A DNA stretch of 64,000 bases from Siphonodentalium dalli (GCA_032622095.1 CP136063.1:184737956-184801955), one strand, 5' to 3'; positions 24,210 to 35,900 are shown, counted from the stretch's first letter. The notes: generated by a model not told the origin, from the letters alone. Translations and numbers: made by a program.

Positions 24210-26966
24210 ATGTTTTTTGGCCGAATGACCCCAAAATTACTCGTTCCCATCTACATGTCAATATTAACATCCATCACAAATTTCATGATGATCAGACGAA
24301 CAGTACGACCTGTGGCCCGTGCTAATGGATTGAATTTTGAAATCCAAGATGGCCACTGGCGGCCATTGTTTTTTGTCCGAATGACCCCAAAATGACTCGT
24401 TCCCATCTACATTCCAATTTCAACAGCCATAACAAATTTTATGATGATCAGACTAAAGGTACGACCTGTAGCCCGTGCTAAAGGATTTAGTCATACAAAG
24501 AGTAAAATCAATGATGCCTGCTGGCGGCCATGTTTTTTGACCGAATAACCCCAAAATGACTCGTTCCCATCTACATGTCATTATTAACATTCATGACAAA
24601 TTTTATGATGATCAGACTAAAGGTATGACCTGTAGCCCGTGCTAAAGGATTTAGTCATACAAAGAGTAAATTCCAAGATGGCTGCTGGCGGCCATGTTTT
24701 TGGGCCAAATGACCCCAAAATTACTCGTTCCCATCTACATATCAATATTAACATCCATGACAAATTTGATGATGATCAGACTAAAGGTATGACCTGTAGC
24801 CCGTGCTAAAGAATTTAGTCATACAAAGAGTAAAATCCAAGATGGCTGCTGGCCGCCATGTTTTTTGGCCGAATGACCCCAAAATTACTCGTTCCCATCT
24901 ACATGTCAATATTAACATCCATGACAAATTTCATGATGATCAGCCGAACAGTACAACCTGTGGCCCGTGCTAATGGATTGAATTTTGAAATCCAAGATGG
25001 CCACTGGCGGCCATTATTTTTTGTCCGCATGACCCCAAAATGACTCGTTCCCATCTACATTCCAATTTCAAACAGCCATCACAAATTTTATGAAGATCAG
25101 ATTAAAGGTACGACCTGTAGCCCGTGCTAAAGGATTTAGTCATACAAAGAGTAAAATCAAAGATGCCTGCTGGCGGCCATGTTTTTTGACCGAATGACCC
25201 CAAAATGACTCGTTCCCATCTACATATCAATATTAACATCCATGACAAATTTGATGATGATCAGACTAAAGGTATGACCTGTAGCCCGTGCTAAAGAATT
25301 TAGTCATACAAAGAGTAAAATCCAAGATGGCTGCTGGCCGCCATGTTTTTTGGCCGAATGACCCCAAAATTACTCTTTCCCATCTACATGTCAATATTAA
25401 CATCCATGACAAATTTCATGATGATCAGCCGAACAGTACAACCTGTGGCCCGTGCTAATGGATTGAATTTTGAAATCCAAGATGGCCACTGGCGGCCATT
25501 ATTTTTTGTCCGAATGACCCCAAAATGACTCGTTCCCATCTACATTCCAATTTCAACAGCCATCACAAATTTTATGATGATCAGATTAAAGGTACGACCT
25601 GTAGCCCGTGCTAAAGGATTTAGTCATACAAAGAGTAAAATCAAAGATGGCTGCTGGCGGCCATGTTTTTTGACCGAACGACCCCAAAATGACTCGTTCC
25701 CATCTACATGTTATTATCAAAATTCATGACATATTTTATGATGATCAGACTAAAGGTACGACCTGTAGCCCATGCTAAAGGATTTAGTCATACAAAGAGT
25801 AAAATCCAAGATGGCTGCTGGCGGCCATGTTTTTGGGCCAAATGACCCCAAAATGACTCGTTCCCATCTACATGTCAATATTAACATCCATGACAAATTT
25901 GATGATGATCAGACTAAAGGTACGACCTGTAGCCCGTGCTAAAGAATTTAGTCATACAAAGAGTAAAATCCAAGATGGCTGCTGGCCGCCATGTTTTTTG
26001 GCCGAATGACACCAAAATTACTCGATCCCATCTACATGTCAATATTAACATCCATCACAAATTTCATGATGATCAGACGAACAGTACGACCTGTGGCCCG
26101 TGCTAATGGATTGAATTTTGAAATCCAAGATGGCCACTGGCGGCCATGTTTTTTGTCCAAATGACCCCAAAATGACTCGTTCCCATCTACATTCCAATTT
26201 GAACAGCCATGACAAATTTTATGATGATCGGACTAAAGGTACAACCTGTAGCCCGTGCTAAAGGATTTAGTCATACAAAGAGTAAAATCAAAGATGCCTG
26301 CTGGCGGCCATGTTTTTTTGACCGAACGACCCCAAAATGACTCGTTCCCATCTACATGTTATTATCAACATTCATGATAAATTTTATGATGATCAGACTA
26401 AAGGTACAACCTGTAGCCCGTGCTAAACGATTTAGTCATACAAAGAGTAAAATCCAAGATGGCTGCTGGCGGCCATGTTTTTGGGCCAAATGACCCCAAA
26501 ATTACTCGTTCCCATCCACATGTCAATATTAACATCCATGACAAATTTGATGATGATCAGACTAAAGGTACGACCTGTAGCCTGTGCTAAAGAATTTAGT
26601 CATACAAAGAGTAAAATCCAAGATGGCTGCTGGCCGCCATGTTATTTGGCCGAATGACCCCAAAATTACTCGTTCCCATCTACATGTCAATATTAACATC
26701 CATGACAAATTTCATGATGATCAGCCGAACAGTACGACCTGTAGCCTGTGCTAAAGAATTTAGTCATACAAAGAGTAAAATCCAAGATGGCTGCTGGCGG
26801 CCATGTTTTTGGGCCAAATGACCCCAAAATTACTCGTTCCCATCTACATGTCAATATTAACATCCATGACAAATTTGATGATGATCAGACTAAAGGTATG
26901 ACCTGTAGCCCGTGCTAAAGAATTTAGTCATACAAAGAGTAAAATCCAAGATGGCTGCTGGCCGCC
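24210..26966 (+). repeat. Higher-order repeat copy II, 968 bp shorter
   Basis: Follows copy I base for base at an offset of 3725-3726 until about 26730, then jumps to the start of copy III. The missing 968 bp equals six monomers. The junction monomer is a hybrid: GATCAGCCGAACAGTA (type with ATTGAATTTTG) is followed by CGACCTGTAGCCTGTGC (type with GAATTTAGTC). Confidence 0.85.
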
Positions 26967-29450
26967 ATGTTTTTTGGCCGAATGACCCCAAAATTACTCG
27001 TTCCCATCTACATGTCAATATTAACATCCATCACAAATTTCATGATGATCAGACGAACAGTACGACCTGTGGCCCGTGCTAATGGATTGAATTTTGAAAT
27101 CCAAGATGGCCACTGGCGGCCATTGTTTTTTGTCCGAATGACCCCAAAATGACTCGTTCCCATCTACATTCCAATTTCAACAGCCATAACAAATTTTATG
27201 ATGATCAGACTAAAGGTACGACCTGTAGCCCGTGCTAAAGGATTTAGTCATACAAAGAGTAAAATCAATGATGCCTGCTGGCGGCCATGTTTTTTGACCG
27301 AATAACCCCAAAATGACTCGTTCCCATCTACATGTCATTATTAACATTCATGACAAATTTTATGATGATCAGACTAAAGGTATGACCTGTAGCCCGTGCT
27401 AAAGGATTTAGTCATACAAAGAGTAAATTCCAAGATGGCTGCTGGCGGCCATGTTTTTTGGGCCAAATGACCCCAAAATTACTCGTTCCCATCTACATAT
27501 CAATATTAACATCCATGACAAATTTGATGATGATCAGACTAAAGGTATGACCTGTAGCCCGTGCTAAAGAATTTAGTCATACAAAGAGTAAAATCCAAGA
27601 TGGCTGCTGGCCGCCATGTTTTTTGGCCGAATGACCCCAAAATTACTCGTTCCCATCTACATGTCAATATTAACATCCATGACAAATTTCATGATGATCA
27701 GCCGAACAGTACAACCTGTGGCCCGTGCTAATGGATTGAATTTTGAAATCCAAGATGGCCACTGGCGGCCATTATTTTTTGTCCGCATGACCCCAAAATG
27801 ACTCGTTCCCATCTACATTCCAATTTCAACAGCCATCACAAATTTTATGAAGATCAGATTAAAGGTACGACCTGTAGCCCGTGCTAAAGGATTTAGTCAT
27901 ACAAAGAGTAAAATCAAAGATGCCTGCTGGCGGCCATGTTTTTTGACCGAATGACCCCAAAATGACTCGTTCCCATCTACATATCAATATTAACATCCAT
28001 GACAAATTTGATGATGATCAGACTAAAGGTATGACCTGTAGCCCGTGCTAAAGAATTTAGTCATACAAAGAGTAAAATCCAAGATGGCTGCTGGCCGCCA
28101 TGTTTTTTGGCCGAATGACCCCAAAATTACTCTTTCCCATCTACATGTCAATATTAACATCCATGACAAATTTCATGATGATCAGCCGAACAGTACAACC
28201 TGTGGCCCGTGCTAATGGATTGAATTTTGAAATCCAAGATGGCCACTGGCGGCCATTATTTTTTGTCCGAATGACCCCAAAATGACTCGTTCCCATCTAC
28301 ATTCCAATTTCAACAGCCATCACAAATTTTATGATGATCAGATTAAAGGTACGACCTGTAGCCCGTGCTAAAGGATTTAGTCATACAAAGAGTAAAATCA
28401 AAGATGGCTGCTGGCGGCCATGTTTTTTGACCGAACGACCCCAAAATGACTCGTTCCCATCTACATGTTATTATCAAAATTCATGACATATTTTATGATG
28501 ATCAGACTAAAGGTACGACCTGTAGCCCATGCTAAAGGATTAGTCATACAAAGAGTAAAATCCAAGATGGCTGCTGGCGGCCATGTTTTTGGGCCAAATG
28601 ACCCCCAAAATGACTCGTTCCCATCTACATGTCAATATTAACATCCATGACAAATTTGATGATGATCAGACTAAAGGTACGACCTGTAGCCCGTGCTAAA
28701 GAATTTAGTCATACAAAGAGTAAAATCCAAGATGGCTGCTGGCCGCCATGTTTTTTGGCCGAATGACACCAAAATTACTCGATCCCATCTACATGTCAAT
28801 ATTAACATCCATCACAAATTTCATGATGATCAGACGAACAGTACGACCTGTGGCCCGTGCTAATGGATTGAATTTTGAAATCCAAGATGGCCACTGGCGG
28901 CCATGTTTTTTGTCCAAATGACCCCAAAATGACTCGTTCCCATCTACATTCCAATTTGAACAGCCATGACAAATTTTATGATGATCGGACTAAAGGTACA
29001 ACCTGTAGCCCGTGCTAAAGGATTTAGTCATACAAAGAGTAAAATCAAAGATGCCTGCTGGCGGCCATGTTTTTTTGACCGAACGACCCCAAAAGACTCG
29101 TTCCCATCTACATGTTATTATCAACATTCATGATAAATTTTATGATGATCAGACTAAAGGTACAACCTGTAGCCCGTGCTAAACGATTTAGTCATACAAA
29201 GAGTAAAATCCAAGATGGCTGCTGGCGGCCATGTTTTTGGGCCAAATGACCCCAAAATTACTCGTTCCCATCCACATGTCAATATTAACATCCATGACAA
29301 ATTTGATGATGATCAGACTAAAGGTATGACCTGTAGCCTGTGCTAAAGAATTTAGTCATACAAAGAGTAAAATCCAAGATGGCTGCTGGCCGCCATGTTA
29401 TTTGGCCGAATGACCCCAAAATTACTCGTTCCCATCTACATGTCAATATT
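26967..29450 (+). repeat. Higher-order repeat copy III, merging into array edge
   Basis: Repeats copy II at an offset of 2757 bp up to about 29450, including the TTCCCATCCACATGTC marker near 29266. After that the monomers diverge toward the array end. It carries private 1-bp changes (extra C near 28600, missing T near 29093). Confidence 0.8.
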
Positions 29451-30196
29451 AACATCCATCACAAATTTCATGATGATCAGACGAACCGTACGACCTGTGG
29501 CCCGTGCTAATGGATTGAATTTTGAAATCCAAGATGGCCACTGGCAGCCATGTTTTTTGTCCGAATGACCCCAAAATGACTCGTTCCCATCTACATTCCA
29601 ATTTCAACAGCCACGACAAATTTTATGATGATCGGACTAAAGGTACGACCTGTAGCCCGTGCTAAAGGATTTAGTCATACAAAGAGTGAAATCAAAGATG
29701 CCTGCTGGCGGCCATGTTTTTTGGCCTAATGACCCCAAAATGACTCGTTCCCATCTACATGTCTTTATTAACATTCATGACAAATTTTATGATGATCAGA
29801 CTAAAAGTACGACCTGTAGCCCGTGCTAAAGAATTTAGTCATACAAAGAGTAAAATCCAAGATGGCTGCTGGCGGCCATGTTTTTTGGCCTAATGACCCC
29901 AAAATGACTCGTTCCCATCTACATGTCTTTATTAACATTCATGACAAATTTCATGACGATCAGACAAATAGTACGCCCTGTAGCCCGTGCTAATGGATTG
30001 AATTTTGAAATGCAAGATGGCCACTGGCGGCCATGTTTTTTACCGAATGACCCCAAAATTAATCATTCTGGTCTAAATGTTGATGTCAACAGCTATGACA
30101 AATTTCATAATGATACGACCAAAGGTACGACATGTAGACTGCATTGTTGACGCCTTACGTACACACGTACACACGCACACACGGACGACGGACGAC

Positions 30197-30241
30197 AAAG
30201 CCATGGCAATAGCTCAAACTTTACAAAGTAAAGTTGAGCTA
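30197..30241 (+). other. Tail hairpin of the array element
   Basis: AGCTCAAACTTTAC, a 3-nt loop, then GTAAAGTTGAGCT, followed by AA. The same tail ends the other copies at about 47910, 49604 and 54035. A short inverted match, TAGCTCAACTT, lies in the element head. The hairpin plus terminal CTAA resembles Helitron/HINE 3' ends; a TIR element is the alternative. Confidence 0.6.
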
Positions 30242-30474
30242 AAAATGTTACAGAACCTGGCTTTTGTTTAGATCCGGATATGGTAAACATAAAGAGCATT
30301 ATTTGTTACTGTTTTCCTGATTTGGAAATAATAAAGAGCGTTTATATCATTTGTGTGTGATTAACCAATAGAATTGTGCTGTGTTATGTAAACAGAAGCA
30401 AAACTTCTGTAACACGAGCATGTTCTTGTTTACATACACCATCATACCTCTTGACGATAATATACTATTTACGT

Positions 30475-30574
30475 NNNNNNNNNNNNNNNNNNNNNNNNNN
30501 NNNNNNNNNNNNNNNNNNNNNNNNNNNNNNNNNNNNNNNNNNNNNNNNNNNNNNNNNNNNNNNNNNNNNNNNNN
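30475..30574. other. Assembly gap of exactly 100 N
   Basis: A run of 100 N, the usual placeholder for a gap of unknown size. It falls inside the 122-bp repeat and 230 bp after the large array, so both limits are uncertain. Confidence 1.
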
Positions 30575-30778
30575 TGCTATGTGAATGTATCTTGCCCCGG
30601 ATGCAAATTTTATCGGGGCGCCGAGCTCGTGCGACGCCAGCTTTGCGCATGCGCAGACGAGATCTCGGAAACGGGTGGAGCTATCAACTTGAAATTTGGT
30701 CTTCGGGCTGGGTAGAGCTATCGACTTGAAATTTGGTTTTTGAATAGCCCGGACAACGTCGGGCTCATCGGCTAGTCC
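30575..30778 (-). repeat. Inverted partner of the 122-bp repeat, cut by the gap
   Basis: Reverse complement of 178-about 380: one 122-bp unit, then the 62-bp leader, which matches 178-239 base for base. The assembly gap removes the rest. Confidence 0.9.
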
Positions 30779-30879
30779 TATATATTCATAAACCATGGTT
30801 CTATATTCCCGGTATGAGAACATTTATTCAGATATATTTTTACCTGAAAAATTGCATAAATCCTAACATCTAGTGGTCT

Positions 30880-31560
30880 AACTCCAGACAAATGCACACG
30901 GCTATGGGCAAGAGACCAGGACACACCGGGCTGACCATGGTTGTTCGAGAAAATTTTGAAAACTATACAAGAAAATCGCAAATTCTAGCATCTAGACTGG
31001 CCTCAACTGAAGCTTTCCTAGTGTTGGAAATTTCAAACCTCATACTCCCCCTCAGGTTGGAAAATTCTCCAACTGATTACCATTTCAGTCCAACAAGTTT
31101 GACCAAATGTAGTAAAATATTGTTTTGTTAAACTAATTAGCAGTTTTGTATTAGCCACGGGGGAGGGACAATGACCATGGTTAGGACCGGTGTGTGAAAA
31201 GTTTAAATCTGAACAAGAAAATCGCAAAATCCTAGCATCTAGACTAGCCTCAAGCCTTCCTAGAGTTGGAAATTTCAAACCCGACACCCCCACGTCCACT
31301 TAGGTTGGAAAATTTCCAACTGATGACTATTCCAATGACAATGTTGACCAAATGTATGACAATTTTGTTTTCTTAAATTAACTAGCAGTTTTTGGCTGGC
31401 CACGAGGGAGGGACCAGGACACAAGCTTTCCAGGTGTTGGAAATTTCCAACCTGTCACCCCTCCCCTAGGGTTGGAAAATTTCCAACTGATGACCATTTC
31501 AGTCCAAATTTTATACCAAAAATAGGAAAATATGCAAAAATTGGTCCAAAAACAATTAAT
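30880..31560 (+). repeat. Three tandem repeats of about 245 bp
   Basis: Blocks with GAGGGACAATGACCATGG or similar, AAATCGCAAATTCTAGCATC and GGTTGGAAAATTTCCAACTG recur at about 30900, 31150 and 31395. The third is shortened. The motif TTGGAAATTTCCAA is palindromic. Confidence 0.7.
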
Positions 31561-32004
31561 TCCCCCCAATAAATTGTTTGAAAATCAAACTACAAGATCA
31601 TTTTCAACCTATTGTTGGTGTGAAATTCCAACTAATGTTTTGGCCGGTATGAAATTTCCAACTGTTAAAAATTTTGACCGAAGTTGGGTGGGGGTGAGAC
31701 ACCCCCCGAAATAACTTCTTGACTGCACAAGCCACCGATAGTAAACTGCACAGTTTTATGTGGACCTAATCGAAATGTAACTATAATAAAATGACTTTAT
31801 CTGGTATTTATTTATATGTTTCATTTTTGTTGCAGTTGACAATAGTATTTGGGAAAAATGACTGTGTTGTAAGGCAGTCACGGAAAAAACTACTGTGGTT
31901 TACACCGGTAACACACTAGATTACCATGGTGACTTCCAACATAACCACGGTCATTTACCGAGCAGTGCCATGGGTCAACTGCTAGAGCCCACAGTTATAC
32001 TGTT

Positions 32005-32684
32005 GGATCCGGGCCCACTCGCCCCAGGCAGTTTTTGGGGCGAGCTGGCCCAGCTTTCAGGGGCGAGTTGGCCTGGGTATTACATTTGTATTAAAGTTGT
32101 AAATAAGTTAATATATATTAATATATTAATTTCTTAAGTTCAGATTATGATATATTTCAGCCGATACACCAGAACTGACCACAGTCGCATTCCTCAAGAA
32201 ATGTGATTATGTGAGTCGTTATATTTGAAGAGGAATGCGTCAAGAGGAGCGGCGGCCAACTGACTGTGGAGAATTCATTCGTCGTAATTCGTCATTCATT
32301 TGTCATATTCATTCATCATATTCATTCCGTCATATTCGTTCGTCAAATTTAGTCATCGTAATTTTTCATATTCATTCAAGTTCATGTTGATATATATAAA
32401 TGTTCTTAGGCCTATGTTTTTATTCTTGCTGTCAGCGAAATAAATAATTATCACTACTACCAAACTATCCAATCTATCTACCGACAACCCTTTGTCTTAG
32501 AGAGAGCGAGAGAGAGAGAGGGGGAGAAAGAGGGAGAGAGAAAGCAAGCAAAACGACACCAAAGAAAACAACTTAAATAAGACATTATCCCTTGGACCGA
32601 GTTGGCTCGGGGCGAGCTGGCTCAGGGCGAGCTGGCCCAGGTCGACTGGGGCGAGTGGGCCCTGGGGCGAGCTGGCCCATTTCC
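32005..32684. mobile_element. Foldback-type element with GGGGCGAGCTGGCCC terminal arrays
   Basis: Left end GGATCCGGGCCCACTCGCCC, right end (inverted) GGAAATGGGCCAGCTCGCCC. Both are made of repeats of a GC-rich 15-mer (32005-32076 and 32598-32680). Flanks share ATACTGTT (31997-32004 and 32685-32692). Inside are (TCATATTCATTC)n text at 32280-32385, an AATAAA near 32440, and an AG-rich tract at 32499-32546. It starts 140 bp beyond PPIE exon 10. Confidence 0.75.
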
Positions 32685-32824
32685 ATACTGTTTGACCATG
32701 GTGTACATGTGGTATCACTGGGGTAGTGACCAGCCCACAAACTTGTTTAAAGGGGTCAATTAGTTAGAGCATAGCTGTACATGTATGGGATGTTCAACAA
32801 AATATGGAATCAAAGATAACCTAC

Positions 32825-32900
32825 CAATCAGTTTTTTCTGTGCATAAGAAGAATTGTGAACCATTTGTATCTGCTCCAGAATTTGCCATTGAAAGTGTAC
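32825..32900 (-). CDS. PPIE: PPIE exon 10 (NGSQFF), last exon found
   Basis: 76 bp between ttgttacaag and donor gtaggttatc. Encodes [18 protein letters not shown], then LCTEKTD and the first two bases of the active-site Trp. The next exon should begin with G and encode the LDGKHVVFG region. I found no such sequence to the left in this window. A diverged second copy of its 3' splice site lies about 485 bp upstream in the intron. Confidence 0.95.
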
Positions 32901-35900
32901 CTTGTAACAATGGAAAAATGTGGTACTTTATCAGGGGTTCTTGAAATAGTGTGTCTGTCATTTGTAGAATGAGGTCCCCAGAGGGTGAATTTAATGACGC
33001 TACCCCAGAGTGGGATAGCATCACTAAATTCAACCTCTGGGGACATCACTCTGCTTTGGCCTCATCTTCTGGGAGGTATCTTATAGTCTCAAAATTACAT
33101 TGTTTTTAGTTACTTTTTCCCTTCTGTTCATTTTCTATATCCCCTAATTTGCAGAAGATAAAATGCATAATCGAGGTGACTAATTGTCGAACACGACCAA
33201 CTTCAACTGGGGAACTTCAGTCTGATCCTAGGTCTCCCATAACAGTTGAGGGCCTCAGCAGAATGAAGTTCCCAGAGAGTGAATTTGATAATGCTAGCCC
33301 ACCGTGCAGGATAGTGTCACTAAATTCACCCTCTGGGGACCTCATTCTGCAAATGACAGACGCCCTATTTTAAGGCTTTTACCTGTAACAATGGAAAAAT
33401 GCAGTACTTTATCAGGGGTTCTCTGTCAAAATAAAGTTAGAGATAAATGATCCAACCTCCTGAAAAGCAAATTTCGCCTAAAAATCAAGTATACGGTAAG
33501 ATTCGTCAACAGGTAATTTTAAATTATTTATAATCAATCAAGTTTAGTTCTCAATACATAAATTTGAAATCATAGGTAATATCATTTCAATTATAACATT
33601 TCCATAGTCCAGAAGAGCTCAGGTAGGGGTTTTAAGTATATTTGCTAATGCACTAAATGACAAAACTTTCAATTCCATGTAAATATATACATGTATATGG
33701 TGAACATTGTAGCACATAGCAGAGAATGAACTTAACACCAGGAATAAAATGCCCAACTTCTTTGACACTTGAATAAAGGCAATGAAAACATAAGATTTAA
33801 TTCCAATCAACGCATTTTGTGACACACATGCATAGACCCCACATAAACATCTAGTCGAAGACTTGTGGTACTAAAACCAGCTAAGATATTTGGATGGCGA
33901 GATGCTGTTTTTAAAAACAGTATCTCGCCATCCCAATATCTCAGCTGGTTTTAGTACGAGAAGACTTGGACTAATAAACATCCAAAATAATATGATTAGA
34001 ATAAGAATAAAAGAATAGTTGACTAAATACCTTCGAAGTGGGTTCATGTGAAATAACAAAAATATTATAACAATCTGTAAAACAACTATCATCAACAAGT
34101 ACATGTTAAAATTGATTGACTCTGTTCCTATTTTCAGTATTAATAACTCTCCAATAATGATATTTCGCATATCAAAACCATTTTTATGTAAACATTACTG
34201 TTACAGTTGCATTACCGATAAAAGTCCAATTAGTCCAATAATATATCAAAGTTCAAACAAAACTGGATGGTAAACATTGGAAAATGTGAAAAAGAAAAGC
34301 ATTAAAAAATATTCTGATTATCATATTCAGACTACATTATTTGAACTTACTACACGTTTAGCGATGTTTGTTGAAAAAGCACAAGGGCCTGCGCGGGACC
34401 AAAATTTACTTTTGCCAAATAAAAATATTGTTTTGCCAAATTCTTTTAGTAATTGCCAAATGCTATCAGTATCTGCAATATATCTTAAATTTCGACAATG
34501 GCTGATTGAACGACTTTTGATATTGATATGAAAGCAGTTTAGTTATTCATTAATCTTGCCTCTCTATTATGGGATACAACAATAAACTAATAACCGAACC
34601 ATAACATTTTAGAAGGGTTGCTCTTCAGCAGAAGGGGCACATGAAAACAAACTAGAGGTGTGACTGTCCCAATGGGACTACGGATACCCCCCTTTTTAAA
34701 AAATACTAAGATGTTTGACATGTCAGTAAACATTTAGTTAAAATAATAATAACCTATTGACCGAAAATTGTAGGAATAAAAGCTTGGAAAAAATTATGTA
34801 TGTTGCGAAAAAAATAATTCTAAGTCGAAAATGGGGAATAACTCCACACAAAAAATGTCGGACAGACGTCATAATTGCAGGTGCACAGGTTCCCATGGTA
34901 CTAAATATCAGTGCCAAGATTAAAAAACATTGACCGAAAAATGTAGGAATAAAAGCTCGGACAAAATTATGCATGTTGCAAAAAAAGTTTCTAAGTTGAA
35001 AAAGGGGGATAACTCCACCAAAAAATGTCGGACAGATGTCATAATCGCAGATGCACAAGTTCCAATGGTACTAAATATCTGTGCCACGTTTTAAAAAAAT
35101 TGACCAAAAAATGTAGGAATAAAAGCTCGGACAAAAGTATACATGCTGCGAAAATTTTCTAAGTCGAAAAAGGGGGGATAACTCCAAAAAAAAAAGTCTG
35201 ACAGACGTCATAATCGCAGGTGCACAGGTTCCCATGGTGGTTGATGTCTGTGCCAAGTTTCACGGAAATTGATCAAAAAACGACTGAGAAAAACTCCGGA
35301 CAAATTTGTGTCCACGGACGGACGGACGACGGACGACGGACGGACGGACGACGGACGGACGGACGGACGGACAAGCTGACTCCAGTATACCCCCCCTAAC
35401 TTCGTTGCGGGGGGTATAAATATGATTAGCTATGTAAACACCACCACAATAAATACTATAGATACAATAATTACTAGCAATCCATCCACCAGTTGATAAT
35501 GATGCTATCAGATTAACTGCATCTTAAAATAGGTGTTAACTTTTCCTAAACATTATAAAACACCACCAATACTGTAAGAGTTTCCTGAAATGAATGATAT
35601 TGATTGACAAATATTTTTCAACTTTCTTGAGGAATTAAAAAGTGACTTGCCAAAACTTATAACAAATAAAAATATTTTTTGCCAAATGTGAACTGTCTTT
35701 GCCATTGACAAATTTGGCAAGTGGCAGCACGATGATAACAATGGTTTCAGCACGCAAAATTTTGTTATTGGAGAACTTCAATAATGAATATAAGAACAAA
35801 GCTGATCTATTTCTCCATGTTCTTCTCATTGGTGATGTTTCTACAGGCTTTTACATTTTTTACGCATTTACCCCACTGCGAGTACATTGGGTCCATTTAA

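Larger units (their letters stand above)
15679..30241 (+). repeat. 14.5-kb tandem array of 154/164-bp monomers with higher-order repeat, ending in a mobile-element tail
   Basis: About 90 monomers run head to tail. Two main types alternate irregularly: a 164-bp type with the link GGATTTAGTCATACAAAGAG, and a 154-bp type with the link CTAATGGATTGAATTTTGAA. Both share the blocks AAGATGGC...GGCCATGTTTTTT, CGTTCCCATCTACATGTC and GATGATCAGAC. The array starts abruptly inside a monomer at 15679, after a short palindrome, and has no element head. It ends with an ACAC/ACGG microsatellite (about 30158-30196) and the tail hairpin. Marker variants recur at 3725-3726 bp (for example 20485/24210, 21133/24858, 22750/26475), and at 1781, 2757 and 5506 bp, all whole numbers of monomers. 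ORFs of 60-61 codons recur only because the monomers do; they are not genes. Confidence 0.95.

Noticed and set aside
16111-29580. Repeated ORFs of 60-61 codons (start MFFGRMTPK and variants) in the array
   Set aside because: They follow the monomer period, end in the same linker stop, have no coding bias or domain, and vary by frameshifts between copies. They are by-products of the repeat.
15679-30241. CRISPR-like array
   Set aside because: No constant repeat with unique spacers; the whole 154-164-bp unit repeats, and the locus has introns and eukaryotic genes.
30347-30823. 158-codon minus-strand ORF
   Set aside because: It runs through the 100-N gap and the 122-bp repeat, so its length comes from translated N.
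32250-32275. Possible PPIE C-terminus (GACTGTGGAGAATTC reads DCGEF)
   Set aside because: It is on the plus strand, opposite to PPIE, with no other PPIE residues around it and inside a foldback element.
32160-32480. LTR retrotransposon end
   Set aside because: AATAAA and a possible transcript-like end are present, but no paired LTR, primer-binding site or polyprotein could be found.
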